9,392 nucleotides of DNA. Source: Thermoplasmata archaeon. Its GTDB lineage: Archaea > Thermoplasmatota > Thermoplasmata > Thermoplasmatales > Thermoplasmataceae. Within the stretch, counting starts at the first letter, position 1; the number at the start of each line of letters is the position of its first letter. Shown here in pieces: positions 1 to 5,856 of this stretch. The notes under the pieces were generated by a model that was not told the origin of the DNA, did no database searches, and saw nothing but the letters and a program-made list of their open reading frames with translations. The translations under genes were made by a program, and so were the position numbers. The stretch is from positions 1-9,392 of the forward strand of contig JAKAUD010000020.1 in the NCBI GenBank assembly GCA_021827885.1, in the 5' to 3' direction.

Positions 1-1
1 C

Positions 2-88
2 CGGCACGAAGTAACGGAATATGCAGACATTAGACTTCTCCCATCATATTTATACCAGCATATGTTCCATAAAAATGAAGTATGGTGA
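2..88 (+). CDS. C-terminal end of an unidentified protein (partial)
   Basis: The reading frame is open from the window edge for 28 codons and stops at TGA 86-88. The visible peptide includes EVTEYADIRLLPSYLYQHMF, which has ordinary composition and looks like a protein tail, but I do not recognise a family. The stop lies 31 nt before the glycosyltransferase start on the same strand, so the two could be co-transcribed and this could be another glycan-cluster gene. The fragment is too short to exclude a chance open frame. The two other + frames stop at 12-14 (reopening as only 25 codons from an ATG at 21) and at 31-33. Confidence 0.4.
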   Translation, partial: RHEVTEYADIRLLPSYLYQHMFHKNEVW

Positions 89-108
89 CGCTCTTTGATG
101 ATTTATTT

Positions 109-115
109 GAGGTGA
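109..115 (+). promoter_or_regulatory. Ribosome-binding site setting a TTG start
   Basis: GAGGTGA matches the archaeal 16S 3' end (anti-GGAGGTGAT) and sits 4 nt before the TTG at 120-122. An in-frame TGA at 108-110 excludes any earlier start, so the site supports TTG initiation for the family-2 glycosyltransferase. Confidence 0.7.
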
Positions 116-119
116 AATT

Positions 120-1157
120 TTGATCTCAGTTATTATACCGGTTTACAACGGTGTAGACCAAGGACTTGCCGAGTGTCTTGAATCTGTATCAACTCAGAGT
201 AATAAGGATATAGAGGTCATAGCTGTAGATGATGCGAGCACTGACGGCTCTGTCAAAGTGATATCAAGTTTCACCTCAAAGATCAAACTTAAATTATTGG
301 GAAACGAGAAGAACATGGGATTGGCGTTTTCTCTTAACAGGGCAATAAGTAACTCGGAAGGAGAATACATACTCATCATTCATCAAGATTGTGAAATTAT
401 CGGTCCGCGTGTTCTGGAAGATTCTGAATCTTTCATGAATAAAAACCAGGACGTAGGGGTGCTCGTTGGCACTCACATCTACTCTTTCAATGAAATGAAT
501 GTTTACCAGAAGTTTTCAGAATTCAGACTCAATCACCTTGCATTTCTGTATGAAACGAATGGCTTTGTTAGCATAACAGAAAACAAATGCGACTTGATAA
601 GAAGGAGTGCGTTAGAAAAAATTGGGAAATTTGATACGGATTTCAGAGCTGCTGGAGAGGATTTTATGTTTTCTTATAGTGCTTTAAAGGCAGGAATTAG
701 AATTTTCAGAGGAAATTTGCTAAGATACAGGGACTTCATGAGGGGGGAAAGTACTTTTCATGGCGTTATGAAAAGAGAATATAAATACGGTGTTCACGTT
801 CCTCTCGTAATACGTAAAACACATATATTTGACCAAAGTAATAAGGAGAATAATTCATCATTCGAGGCACCTAAGTTCAAGAATAGGAAATTAGCACTAA
901 TTGCTGCTGCTTCAATTTTGATTTTTACCATATTAAGTATCTCCACCGGATTGTACTACGTTTTTTTGCCGATTTTCATTTTTTTGGGATACAGAGGAGG
1001 AGACCTATATTTCTCGCTGAAGAAAGTGAACAGAAAAATACCTGACCTTAAACTTAGATTTGGGCCATCGTTTATATTGACTATATTATCAGATGTTGTT
1101 TATTCAGCAGGCTTCATTGGCGGGATTTTAAGGATGCTTGTAACGAATAGGGTCTGA
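120..1157 (+). CDS. Family 2 glycosyltransferase, membrane-anchored
   Basis: This 345-residue GT-A fold enzyme probably transfers a sugar from a nucleotide donor to a growing surface glycan on the cytoplasmic face of the membrane. The N-terminus SVIIPVYN (3-10), VDDAST (36-41) and NMGLAFSLNRAI (65-76) are classic GT2 nucleotide-binding segments. The metal-binding DxD position reads HQDCE (88-92), with the expected acidic pair only partly kept. GED (179-181) fits the usual acidic catalytic motif. Hydrophobic segments near 257-293 and 317-340 look like two or three membrane anchors. The TTG start is chosen because a GAGGTGA site lies 4 nt upstream and an in-frame stop precedes it. The gene is AT-rich and followed by 281 nt of non-coding DNA. 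Donor and acceptor cannot be read from the sequence. The family call is secure. Confidence 0.93.
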   Translation: MISVIIPVYNGVDQGLAECLESVSTQSNKDIEVIAVDDASTDGSVKVISSFTSKIKLKLLGNEKNMGLAFSLNRAISNSEGEYILIIHQDCEIIGPRVLEDSESFMNKNQDVGVLVGTHIYSFNEMNVYQKFSEFRLNHLAFLYETNGFVSITENKCDLIRRSALEKIGKFDTDFRAAGEDFMFSYSALKAGIRIFRGNLLRYRDFMRGESTFHGVMKREYKYGVHVPLVIRKTHIFDQSNKENNSSFEAPKFKNRKLALIAAASILIFTILSISTGLYYVFLPIFIFLGYRGGDLYFSLKKVNRKIPDLKLRFGPSFILTILSDVVYSAGFIGGILRMLVTNRV

Positions 1158-1406
1158 GTCTTTACTGAGATATGTCATATATTCAGATATGCCTGAGTTG
1201 CTCGGGTAGAGGGAGCGGTCTCAAACTCTATGCTTGGTTTCTACCTATACATTCATCATCTATTATTTGGCTGGGTGTGCAGTGATTGAATAATAAATAT
1301 TCTTGACCGCCTGCTTTTCCTCCGAGTGGCACCTTTTAGTAAGTAGTGTCACCTAAAAAGAACCAGACGAGTGGAACATTTACTAATCAGTCACAGCAAG
1401 ATGCCC

Positions 1407-1417
1407 AAAATATTATA
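1407..1417 (+). promoter_or_regulatory. TATA-like promoter of a leaderless transcript
   Basis: AAAATATTATA is centred about 27 nt before the ATG at 1439, the spacing expected when transcription starts at or next to the start codon. No ribosome-binding site precedes that ATG (AATTTAAGAAC), which fits leaderless translation. This suggests that the epimerase and the following glycosyltransferase form their own transcription unit. The rest of the 1158-1438 gap shows no convincing gene. Confidence 0.55.
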
Positions 1418-1438
1418 CCTTGGGACTAATTTAAGAAC

Positions 1439-2374
1439 ATGGAAAGTCTAAGATGTTTAGTTACAGGTGGAGCAGGTTTTGTAGGTTCTTCTATAGTTGA
1501 AAAGCTTCTAGGAAAAGGTTACAAGGTAACTGTTTTGGACAATCTAAGCAATAGCAATGGAAAGCTGATAGCGAACCTAGATGTGGAATTTATCAGAGAG
1601 GATATATCGAAACCTGAAGTAGTCAAGACCCTTAGAAATCATTCATTCGACCATATATATAATTTTGGTTCCCCCTCGACTGACAGATTTTTCACATCAA
1701 ATGGAAAAGCCGTGTGCGAAACAATAAGGGGAATGTTTAATGTTTTGGAAATAGCTCGGGTCACAGGAGCTGATTCAATAATCTATCCGTCATCCGGCAC
1801 CGTATATGGCAATCTTCCTGCGCCTCAAACGGAATCAGGGAAAATTATGCCGAAATCAATGTATGCCTGTACAAAAATGTTTTTAGAGAATTACTCGAGC
1901 ACGATTAATTATGAAGGAATTAGCCTTCTTGGCCTAAGAATATTTACTGGCTACGGCGAGAGAGAAATGTCCAAATCACCAGATTCAAGAAGCGTTGTAA
2001 CGCTTTTCTATAAGGCCATCTCTTCCAACCTCCAGCCAGTAGTCTACGGTGACGGCCAGCAGAGGAGGGATTTTGTTCACTCAGACGACATTGCCAACAT
2101 AGCGATAGCTTCCGCAGAGAAAAAAGTCTCAGGTGTCTTAAATGTTGGTAGTGGCTATTCTACGTCGTTCAATGAGCTAATAGAATTACTTAATACTAAA
2201 CTTGGAAAGTCAATTAAGCCGAAGTACATCCAGTCTCCTATCACGAGAATTAATGAAACCAAAGCGGACATTTCGATGTTGTCGGAGAAATTAAACTATA
2301 AACCACTAAAAATCGAGGAAGGAATTGAGTTGTATCTAGATAGAATAAAAGAAATAGAAAAGATGCTTTCGTAG
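1439..2374 (+). CDS. NAD-dependent epimerase/dehydratase (UDP-sugar 4-epimerase-like)
   Basis: This is an extended short-chain dehydrogenase of 311 residues, the usual size for nucleotide-sugar epimerases and dehydratases. The Rossmann motif TGGAGFVG (9-16) binds NAD, with D34 at the end of the second strand positioned for the adenosine ribose. PSSGTVYG (117-124) carries the catalytic Ser/Thr and YACTK (142-146) is the YxxxK active site. LRIFTGYGERE (166-176) and RRDFVHSDDIA (209-219) match the substrate-binding half of the GalE/RmlB group. The likely role is making an activated sugar for the neighbouring glycosyltransferases. UDP-glucose 4-epimerase, UDP-glucuronate epimerase or decarboxylase, and a GDP- or dTDP-sugar enzyme cannot be separated here. 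The next gene's ribosome-binding site begins 5 nt after the stop codon, indicating an operon with the GT4 gene. Confidence 0.92.
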   Translation: MESLRCLVTGGAGFVGSSIVEKLLGKGYKVTVLDNLSNSNGKLIANLDVEFIREDISKPEVVKTLRNHSFDHIYNFGSPSTDRFFTSNGKAVCETIRGMFNVLEIARVTGADSIIYPSSGTVYGNLPAPQTESGKIMPKSMYACTKMFLENYSSTINYEGISLLGLRIFTGYGEREMSKSPDSRSVVTLFYKAISSNLQPVVYGDGQQRRDFVHSDDIANIAIASAEKKVSGVLNVGSGYSTSFNELIELLNTKLGKSIKPKYIQSPITRINETKADISMLSEKLNYKPLKIEEGIELYLDRIKEIEKMLS

Positions 2375-2379
2375 TTTCT

Positions 2380-2384
2380 GGTGA
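2380..2384 (+). promoter_or_regulatory. Ribosome-binding site in front of an ACG codon
   Basis: GGTGA lies 5 nt after the epimerase stop codon and 4 nt before ACG at 2389-2391. The spacing is the same as for the TTG-started glycosyltransferase at 120. No ATG, GTG or TTG exists in the downstream gene's frame between the stop at 2341 and the ATG at 2620, so this site points to ACG as the original start position. Confidence 0.55.
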
Positions 2385-2388
2385 TTGC

Positions 2389-3543
2389 ACGAAAGTCGCT
2401 ATCTTATACTTTGGCAAAAGTGTCTTCTCTAGAGAAAGAGCATATCATTCCAGAGATGTTGTCGCAAAAGATAATAATGTATTATTTATAGATGTTGAAG
2501 AAAAAAGATATTCACTCATCAGAAGATTTTTTGTTGAGACGAAGGCAATTTATACGATTTATAAAAAGAAAATTAACGTAGTTCACATACACGATCAATC
2601 ATTTTTCGTCCCTTTTTTCATGGCATCTCTAAAAAGAAAAGGAACGATTTTCGTATATGATACAGGTAATATCCTCGCAAAGACTGCAGAAATTGAAGGC
2701 CATAACAAATTAATAGTTTTTCTAATTAGTTTAGCTGAAACACTTACCATTAAAAATTCCGATTATGTAATATCGAGAGGCATATATTTAAAACAAATTC
2801 TTGAAAATATAAGGGGGGGTGAAATATACTACATCCCAGACCCAGTAAATGTTAAGGTTTTTAAAGATATCTCCTTGGAATTAGCTAGGGATAGAACTGG
2901 AATCTCAAGTGACAAATTTGTCATTGGGTATGCTTCTAATATCGCTCAAATAAAGGTTGGGGATAGATTTCTTCCTAGGGGATGGGAACTCGCGGAAGTA
3001 CTTACTAAATTTTTAAATAAAGGCATCAATAATGTAGAAGTAGTTTTTGTGGGTTCTGGGAACGGCCTAGATGCATTACGCAAGTATGTACTAGCAAAAG
3101 GAGTTGAGAAATTTTGTATTTTCACCGGATTTGTTTCAAATGAGGAATTCTCATATTTCTTAAAATCTGTAGATGTAGGGTTTATGGAGGATTATGACAA
3201 TATACAATATAAGACATCAATAGGTGCAAAGGTTCAGGAGTATATGGCCTCTGCAAAGATTGTCGTTACCGGAAACAATCCAGAAAGATTTAATCTACTC
3301 AATCCGAGTCAAGGAGGCGGGTTATTTTTCACCCCGCCAAAACTAGAGAAGAACGAAGAAATCTCAAACTATATTGAACAAGTATTCAGCATTTTCTGGA
3401 AAATTTACAAAGACTATGACAAAATGAGACTCATTGGTGCCAGAAACGAAGAAAGGGCTCTAATGATGTTCGATTATCCCGTTGTCGCCAACCTAATTGT
3501 AGACCTTTACCGAGAAATTCGCTTAAATCTGCTAAAATTATAG
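2389..3543 (+). CDS. GT4-type (group 1) glycosyltransferase with an apparent ACG start
   Basis: Read from 2389 the protein is 384 residues, the normal length for a GT-B fold retaining glycosyltransferase. It begins (ACG)-KVAILYFGKSVFSRERAYHS, a typical first beta strand and loop of this family, followed by VVHIHDQSFFVPFF near 64-77. The C-terminal half carries FVIGYAS near 177, VVFVGSGNG (218-226), FTGFVS (245-250) and GAKVQEYMAS (279-288); the last matches the conserved E-containing donor-sugar motif. It probably adds a sugar to a surface glycan in the cytoplasm, together with the epimerase just upstream. The first ATG (2620) would delete 77 conserved residues, half the acceptor domain, so I place the start at ACG 2389 behind GGTGA. 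Either ACG is used at low efficiency, or a T-to-C change or sequence error has destroyed the ATG. The family is certain; whether the gene is functional is not. Confidence 0.85.
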   Translation, partial: TKVAILYFGKSVFSRERAYHSRDVVAKDNNVLFIDVEEKRYSLIRRFFVETKAIYTIYKKKINVVHIHDQSFFVPFFMASLKRKGTIFVYDTGNILAKTAEIEGHNKLIVFLISLAETLTIKNSDYVISRGIYLKQILENIRGGEIYYIPDPVNVKVFKDISLELARDRTGISSDKFVIGYASNIAQIKVGDRFLPRGWELAEVLTKFLNKGINNVEVVFVGSGNGLDALRKYVLAKGVEKFCIFTGFVSNEEFSYFLKSVDVGFMEDYDNIQYKTSIGAKVQEYMASAKIVVTGNNPERFNLLNPSQGGGLFFTPPKLEKNEEISNYIEQVFSIFWKIYKDYDKMRLIGARNEERALMMFDYPVVANLIVDLYREIRLNLLKL

Positions 3544-3632
3544 TTAAAAAGGAGGAAATAGACCGTCATAATGATTTACTGTTCTCGTTCCCCATACTGT
3601 GAGATGTAGGCTGCTTGCTTCATGCTCTCGCC

Positions 3633-3986
3633 TTATGGAGAATACTGAAGTGAGTAATAGATTATCATCTTAGTTCCTGCATCAACAAGTCCCAGCATAT
3701 TTCCTTTCGTCATTCCATTTTTTTGAATAGCTTTCTATATTTTGCAAATACTGCTGGTATATCTGCTGAATCTAAGACGGTCTTTTCGTATTTAGGATAG
3801 GTCATATTCTGACATAAGGAAAGAAATTGACTGCTCTCAGTCGGGATAGTTTCAGCGGCTGTGTTCCTGAACTTCTTCCTTACATTCCTTCTAACCTTCC
3901 TGAAGAGCTTCTCCATTTAGTTGTTAGTTATCGTCATTTGTGCTTACACAGTTGTAAAATATTAAGCGTGATTCAAGAAGAAATAT
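3633..3986 (-). pseudogene. Decayed DDE-type transposase, C-terminal part
   Basis: On the minus strand one frame encodes TITNN, a TAA stop, then MEKLFRKVRRNVRKKFRNTA. A TNN..ME pattern followed by a basic helix is the usual setting of the last catalytic Glu in several transposase families. Further stop codons lie at 3944-3946 and 3962-3964. The frame ends at TGA 3710-3712, but one extra A in the run of seven at 3718-3724 would let it continue as NGMTKGNMLGLVDAGTKMII to a TAA at 3633-3635. The gene is therefore broken by at least three stops and one homopolymer shift. Its upstream part is missing where the IS3 element begins. I cannot name the IS family. Confidence 0.6.
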
Positions 3987-4013
3987 TGACATGGACCCCT
4001 TTAATTTAGACAA
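3987..4013. repeat. IS3 copy 1 left terminal inverted repeat
   Basis: This end begins TGACATGGACCCC and closes with ATTTAGACAA. It pairs with 5273-5300, whose reverse complement begins TGTACTGATCCC and closes with AATTAGACAA. The match is imperfect, with small gaps in the middle. The same left tip (TTGACATGGACCCCT) recurs at 9094-9108 in copy 2. Confidence 0.7.
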
Positions 4014-4023
4014 CTTTTTGCTT

Positions 4024-4899
4024 TCATTCGAGGAGTAAGACATTCTCGTACCTCCCTAATTGTTTCTTTGTCCATTTCTCCTTGAATTCTTCATCCATCG
4101 CAATCTTCTCTTCAAATTCTTCTGGAGCGAGATAGTTCAGTGATGAATGGGGCCTCACTGAATTGTAGTCCTTGACTGCCATATCCATGTAATCACTGAA
4201 TTCATCAAAGTTGTTGAAATCCCTGCTGTAGATGTAGTCTTCCTTGAAGTGGCCGAAGTATGATTCTATGTGTGCATCCTCCTCTGGTGTGTTCGGATGT
4301 ATTGTGTTGTGATTGATTCCCAGCGTTCTAAGGTGATCCTCGTACTTCTTGGAGGTAAGCTGAGAGCCATTGTCTGACCTGATTCTCAGGTCCCTGATGT
4401 TTAGGTTTGGGAATACTGAGAATACAGCTGAATCTAATGCAGAAATCATCTCATCGCTCCTGGCTATCCTTGATGTCAGGTACCCCTTTATCTTCCTGGA
4501 ACACAGGTCTAGGTAAGCTGTGAAATATACCCATCCTTCTCCATTTATGTAGACCTTGGTGAAATCCGTCTCCCAGAATATGTTTGGCCTTGAAACAACC
4601 AGGGGTCTTGGAACGCTCTTCATTGATCTCCTCCTGTAACTGTGAAGGAGATTCATTTCCCTCATGTGCCTCCTGATCTTCTTCCTGTTTATGATAAAGC
4701 CGGAGCGCCTTATCATTGCGGTCACCCTTCTAGTACCATAGGATGGTCTCTGAACTACAACTTCATTTATCCTTTGCACGATGTTACTGTCTAGAGCAAT
4801 GTGTCTCTTCCTTGCCTTGTAATAGACAAGGGATCTGGAATACCCTAACAGGTGGCATGCCCTGTTGGTTGAGAAACCATGTGAAATAAGGTCACTCAT
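4024..4899 (-). CDS. IS3-family transposase OrfB (DDE catalytic domain)
   Basis: This 291-residue protein has the IS3 OrfB layout. The N-terminal part SHGFSTNRACHLLGYSRSLVYY (6-27) is the HTH_21-type region, and the rve integrase core follows. Catalytic residues are visible as D112 (WETDFTKV), D176 (IRSDNGSQ) and E212 (AHIESYFG), a DD(35)E triad. RPHSSLNYLAPEEFEE closes the core as in most family members. The ATG at 4899 overlaps the orfA stop as ATGA. The same frame is also open upstream into orfA back to an A8 run, so the working transposase is probably an OrfAB fusion of about 390 residues made by -1 frameshifting. Arginine is written almost only as AGG. The triad and reading frame are intact, so activity is plausible. 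Confidence 0.95.
   Translation of the reverse strand: MSDLISHGFSTNRACHLLGYSRSLVYYKARKRHIALDSNIVQRINEVVVQRPSYGTRRVTAMIRRSGFIINRKKIRRHMREMNLLHSYRRRSMKSVPRPLVVSRPNIFWETDFTKVYINGEGWVYFTAYLDLCSRKIKGYLTSRIARSDEMISALDSAVFSVFPNLNIRDLRIRSDNGSQLTSKKYEDHLRTLGINHNTIHPNTPEEDAHIESYFGHFKEDYIYSRDFNNFDEFSDYMDMAVKDYNSVRPHSSLNYLAPEEFEEKIAMDEEFKEKWTKKQLGRYENVLLLE
4103..4284. repeat. Direct repeat shared with IS3 copy 2 (9211-9392)
   Basis: I find no mismatch by eye between this 182-bp stretch and 9211-9392; both lie inside orfB in the same orientation. The pair could recombine and delete or invert nothing but the DNA between them, including the FkbM gene. The adjoining sequence on the orfB 3' side is much less similar. 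Confidence 0.85.
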
Positions 4900-5195
4900 T
4901 GCCTCCCTCCTCTCCTGGACAGTTGTATTTTTTTTAGAGTCTCATTGGCAACAGTCAGATCGCCAATGATTGTCTTTAGGTTCTCAATTTCCCTCTGCAT
5001 CTGCATTTCCTTTGAAGATTTGCCTGATTCAAGTGCAGATGTGCCCCCAGCTATGAAGGCATCCCTCCATTTATATAAAGAGGAGAAGGTTACGTTGTAC
5101 CTGCGACATATCTCCGCTATGGATGAGCTGCCTGATAGCGCTTCCATGACAATCCGTGCCTTCTCTTCCTTTGTCCTGTTTGATTTACCTGGCAT
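4896..5195 (-). CDS. IS3-family transposase OrfA (helix-turn-helix)
   Basis: OrfA is a 99-residue DNA-binding protein of the IS3 OrfA/HTH_Tnp_1 type. EEKARIVMEALSG followed by SIAEICRRYNVTFSSLYKWR is the standard helix-turn-helix that recognises the element ends. The C-terminal part (KEMQMQREIENLKTIIGDLT) is a heptad-like coiled coil for multimerisation. I choose the ATG at 5193-5195 because GGAGGTGG lies 7 nt upstream. A TTG one codon earlier is possible but too close to that site. The stop at 4896-4898 overlaps the orfB ATG by four bases (ATGA). Near the end, the run of eight A residues offers a switch into the orfB frame. Confidence 0.92.
   Translation of the reverse strand: MPGKSNRTKEEKARIVMEALSGSSSIAEICRRYNVTFSSLYKWRDAFIAGGTSALESGKSSKEMQMQREIENLKTIIGDLTVANETLKKIQLSRRGGRQ
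4928..4935 (-). promoter_or_regulatory. Candidate -1 programmed frameshift site joining orfA and orfB
   Basis: The transcript reads CTA AAA AAA ATA in the orfA frame, an uninterrupted run of eight A residues. Slipping back one base gives AAA AAA AAT ACA ACT and stays open through QERREAM into SDLISHGF of OrfB, with no stop. IS3 elements commonly make their active transposase by -1 slippage on A-runs near the orfA end. I saw no obvious downstream stem-loop by eye. ATGA coupling between the two genes is an alternative or additional route. Confidence 0.6.
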
Positions 5196-5202
5196 CAACT
5201 AT

Positions 5203-5210
5203 CCACCTCC
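5203..5210 (-). promoter_or_regulatory. Strong ribosome-binding site for orfA
   Basis: On the minus strand this reads GGAGGTGG, nearly the full complement of the archaeal 16S tail. It lies 7 nt before the ATG at 5195 and 4 nt before the TTG at 5198, favouring the ATG. Confidence 0.65.
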
Positions 5211-5272
5211 CCTGTGTCTTATCGAGGTCCTTTTCTGGTCTGTGTGTATGTAAGCATGTCTCCACTATTAAC

Positions 5273-5300
5273 TTGTCTAATTGTAATAGGGATCAGTACA
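5273..5300. repeat. IS3 copy 1 right terminal inverted repeat
   Basis: The outer tip ...GGGATCAGTACA at 5300 reads inward as TGTACTGATCCC, an IS150-group end, and continues to AATTAGACAA. It is the partner of 3987-4013. Confidence 0.7.
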
Positions 5301-5301
5301 G

Positions 5302-5509
5302 CTTCACTCCTCTTTGAACTATCTGACTCCAAGAGACTACTACAGGGACAATCCTGATGAGCTTCTATATATAAGGGAGGAGAAATTAAGGATTGGAAGA
5401 ATGAAGAAGAGGAAGGAGAGAAACATGAAAAGAAGAAAAGGAGGTGAAATGGCAGGAAACGTATCTTAATTTATTTCGCGATTTGTCTCAAATTGAGATA
5501 AACAGTACA
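5302..5509 (+). pseudogene. 3' end of a second IS3-type element (transposase tail plus terminal repeat)
   Basis: The frame opens with HSSLNYLTPRDYYRDNPDEL, the conserved IS3 transposase closing motif, and runs through a lysine/arginine-rich tail to TAA at 5467-5469. Everything before the His is missing. The break falls at the right tip of IS3 copy 1, but the left flank of that copy does not carry the missing part. After the stop, ...GATAAACAGTACA at 5509 reads inward as TGTACTGTTTATC, another IS150-like tip, and contains the perfect hairpin TCTCAA-A-TTGAGA at 5486-5498. This is the right end of a different IS3-group element on the opposite strand from copy 1. The motif match is strong, the extent approximate. 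Confidence 0.7.
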
Positions 5510-5629
5510 AAACGTATCAGTACTTATGCCGTATTTCCTTCACAGTTCAGAGACCTGAATAGTGCCTCCCAGTTCCTTCTGCACCATTCTCAGTTTCTCT
5601 TCCGGAGTGAAGACCTTTCTTCTTCCATT
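5510..5629 (-). pseudogene. IS3 orfA fragment with an internal stop
   Basis: The minus strand encodes NGRRKVFTPEEKLRMVQKEL, then GGTIQVSEL, a TGA stop, and RKYGISTDTF. This is the IS3 OrfA helix-turn-helix, in which the stop replaces the usual Cys of SELCRKYG. No start codon precedes it: the upstream codon is TAG. The fragment is cut after GISTDTF, exactly where the terminal tip of the neighbouring element (5509) begins, suggesting that element inserted into this gene. It is less than half of a normal orfA and must be non-functional. Confidence 0.6.
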
Positions 5630-5631
5630 CT

Positions 5632-5808
5632 ATGGGCACGAGACAAGCCATTACTAAATTAACTTCTCAGATTGTCCAGATATGTCAGAAACAATTCAAA
5701 AGAGCTGACAATAAAGAGATAAGGTCAAAGATTAGGTCAATTAATTTAGAGATAAAGAAAGAACTGAAAATCAAAAATAGACGCTATGGTATCTGCAAAA
5801 AAGATTAA
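5632..5808 (+). CDS. Small unidentified ORF, possibly a gene remnant
   Basis: The 58-codon frame runs from ATG (MGTRQAITKLTSQIVQICQK...) to TAA. It is rich in Lys, Arg, Ile and Asn, with charged stretches such as KEIRSKIRSINLEIKKELK that could form a helix. The opening MGTRQAITK faintly recalls some transposase N-termini, but nothing after it supports that. Just past a possible frameshift, another frame reads ATG..SAKKIKEGKEIKVYRKTRGKI and its TAA overlaps the FkbM start (TAATG). No ribosome-binding site precedes the ATG. I do not recognise the product, and decay of a longer gene is as likely as a real small protein. Confidence 0.25.
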   Translation: MGTRQAITKLTSQIVQICQKQFKRADNKEIRSKIRSINLEIKKELKIKNRRYGICKKD

Positions 5809-5856
5809 AGAGGGGAAAGAGATTAAAGTCTATAGGAAAACAAGAGGGAAAATTTA

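Larger units (their letters stand above)
3987..5300 (-). mobile_element. IS3-family insertion sequence (IS150-like), copy 1
   Basis: The element is about 1.31 kb and contains orfA and orfB reading leftwards. The right end reads inward from 5300 as TGTACTGATCCC, the typical IS150-group tip. The left end from 3987 reads TGACATGGACCCC, then ATTTAGACAA, and pairs imperfectly with the right end. No target-site duplication is visible: the left flank ends ATAT and the right flank begins GCTT. The flanks also belong to two unrelated transposase remnants. That suggests later deletion or recombination rather than a clean insertion. The coding part looks intact, so the element may still be active. Confidence 0.85.

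Noticed and set aside
1195..1228. tRNA-like stretch GTTGCTCGGGTAGAGGGAGC with short pairing arms
   Set aside because: It resembles a D-arm, but no anticodon stem, T-arm or acceptor stem can be built around it.
1172..1285. 37-codon ORF (MSYIQICLSCSGRGSG...) between the GT2 and epimerase genes
   Set aside because: No ribosome-binding site, no recognisable family, and length within chance expectation.
5544..5546. In-frame TGA at the Cys position of an OrfA fragment, as possible selenocysteine
   Set aside because: The fragment lacks a start and most of the gene, and OrfA has no selenoprotein members; a nonsense mutation is the simple explanation.
5444..5662. 72-codon plus-strand frame
   Set aside because: It overlaps the IS3 tail in another frame and runs antisense to the OrfA fragment, with no family resemblance.
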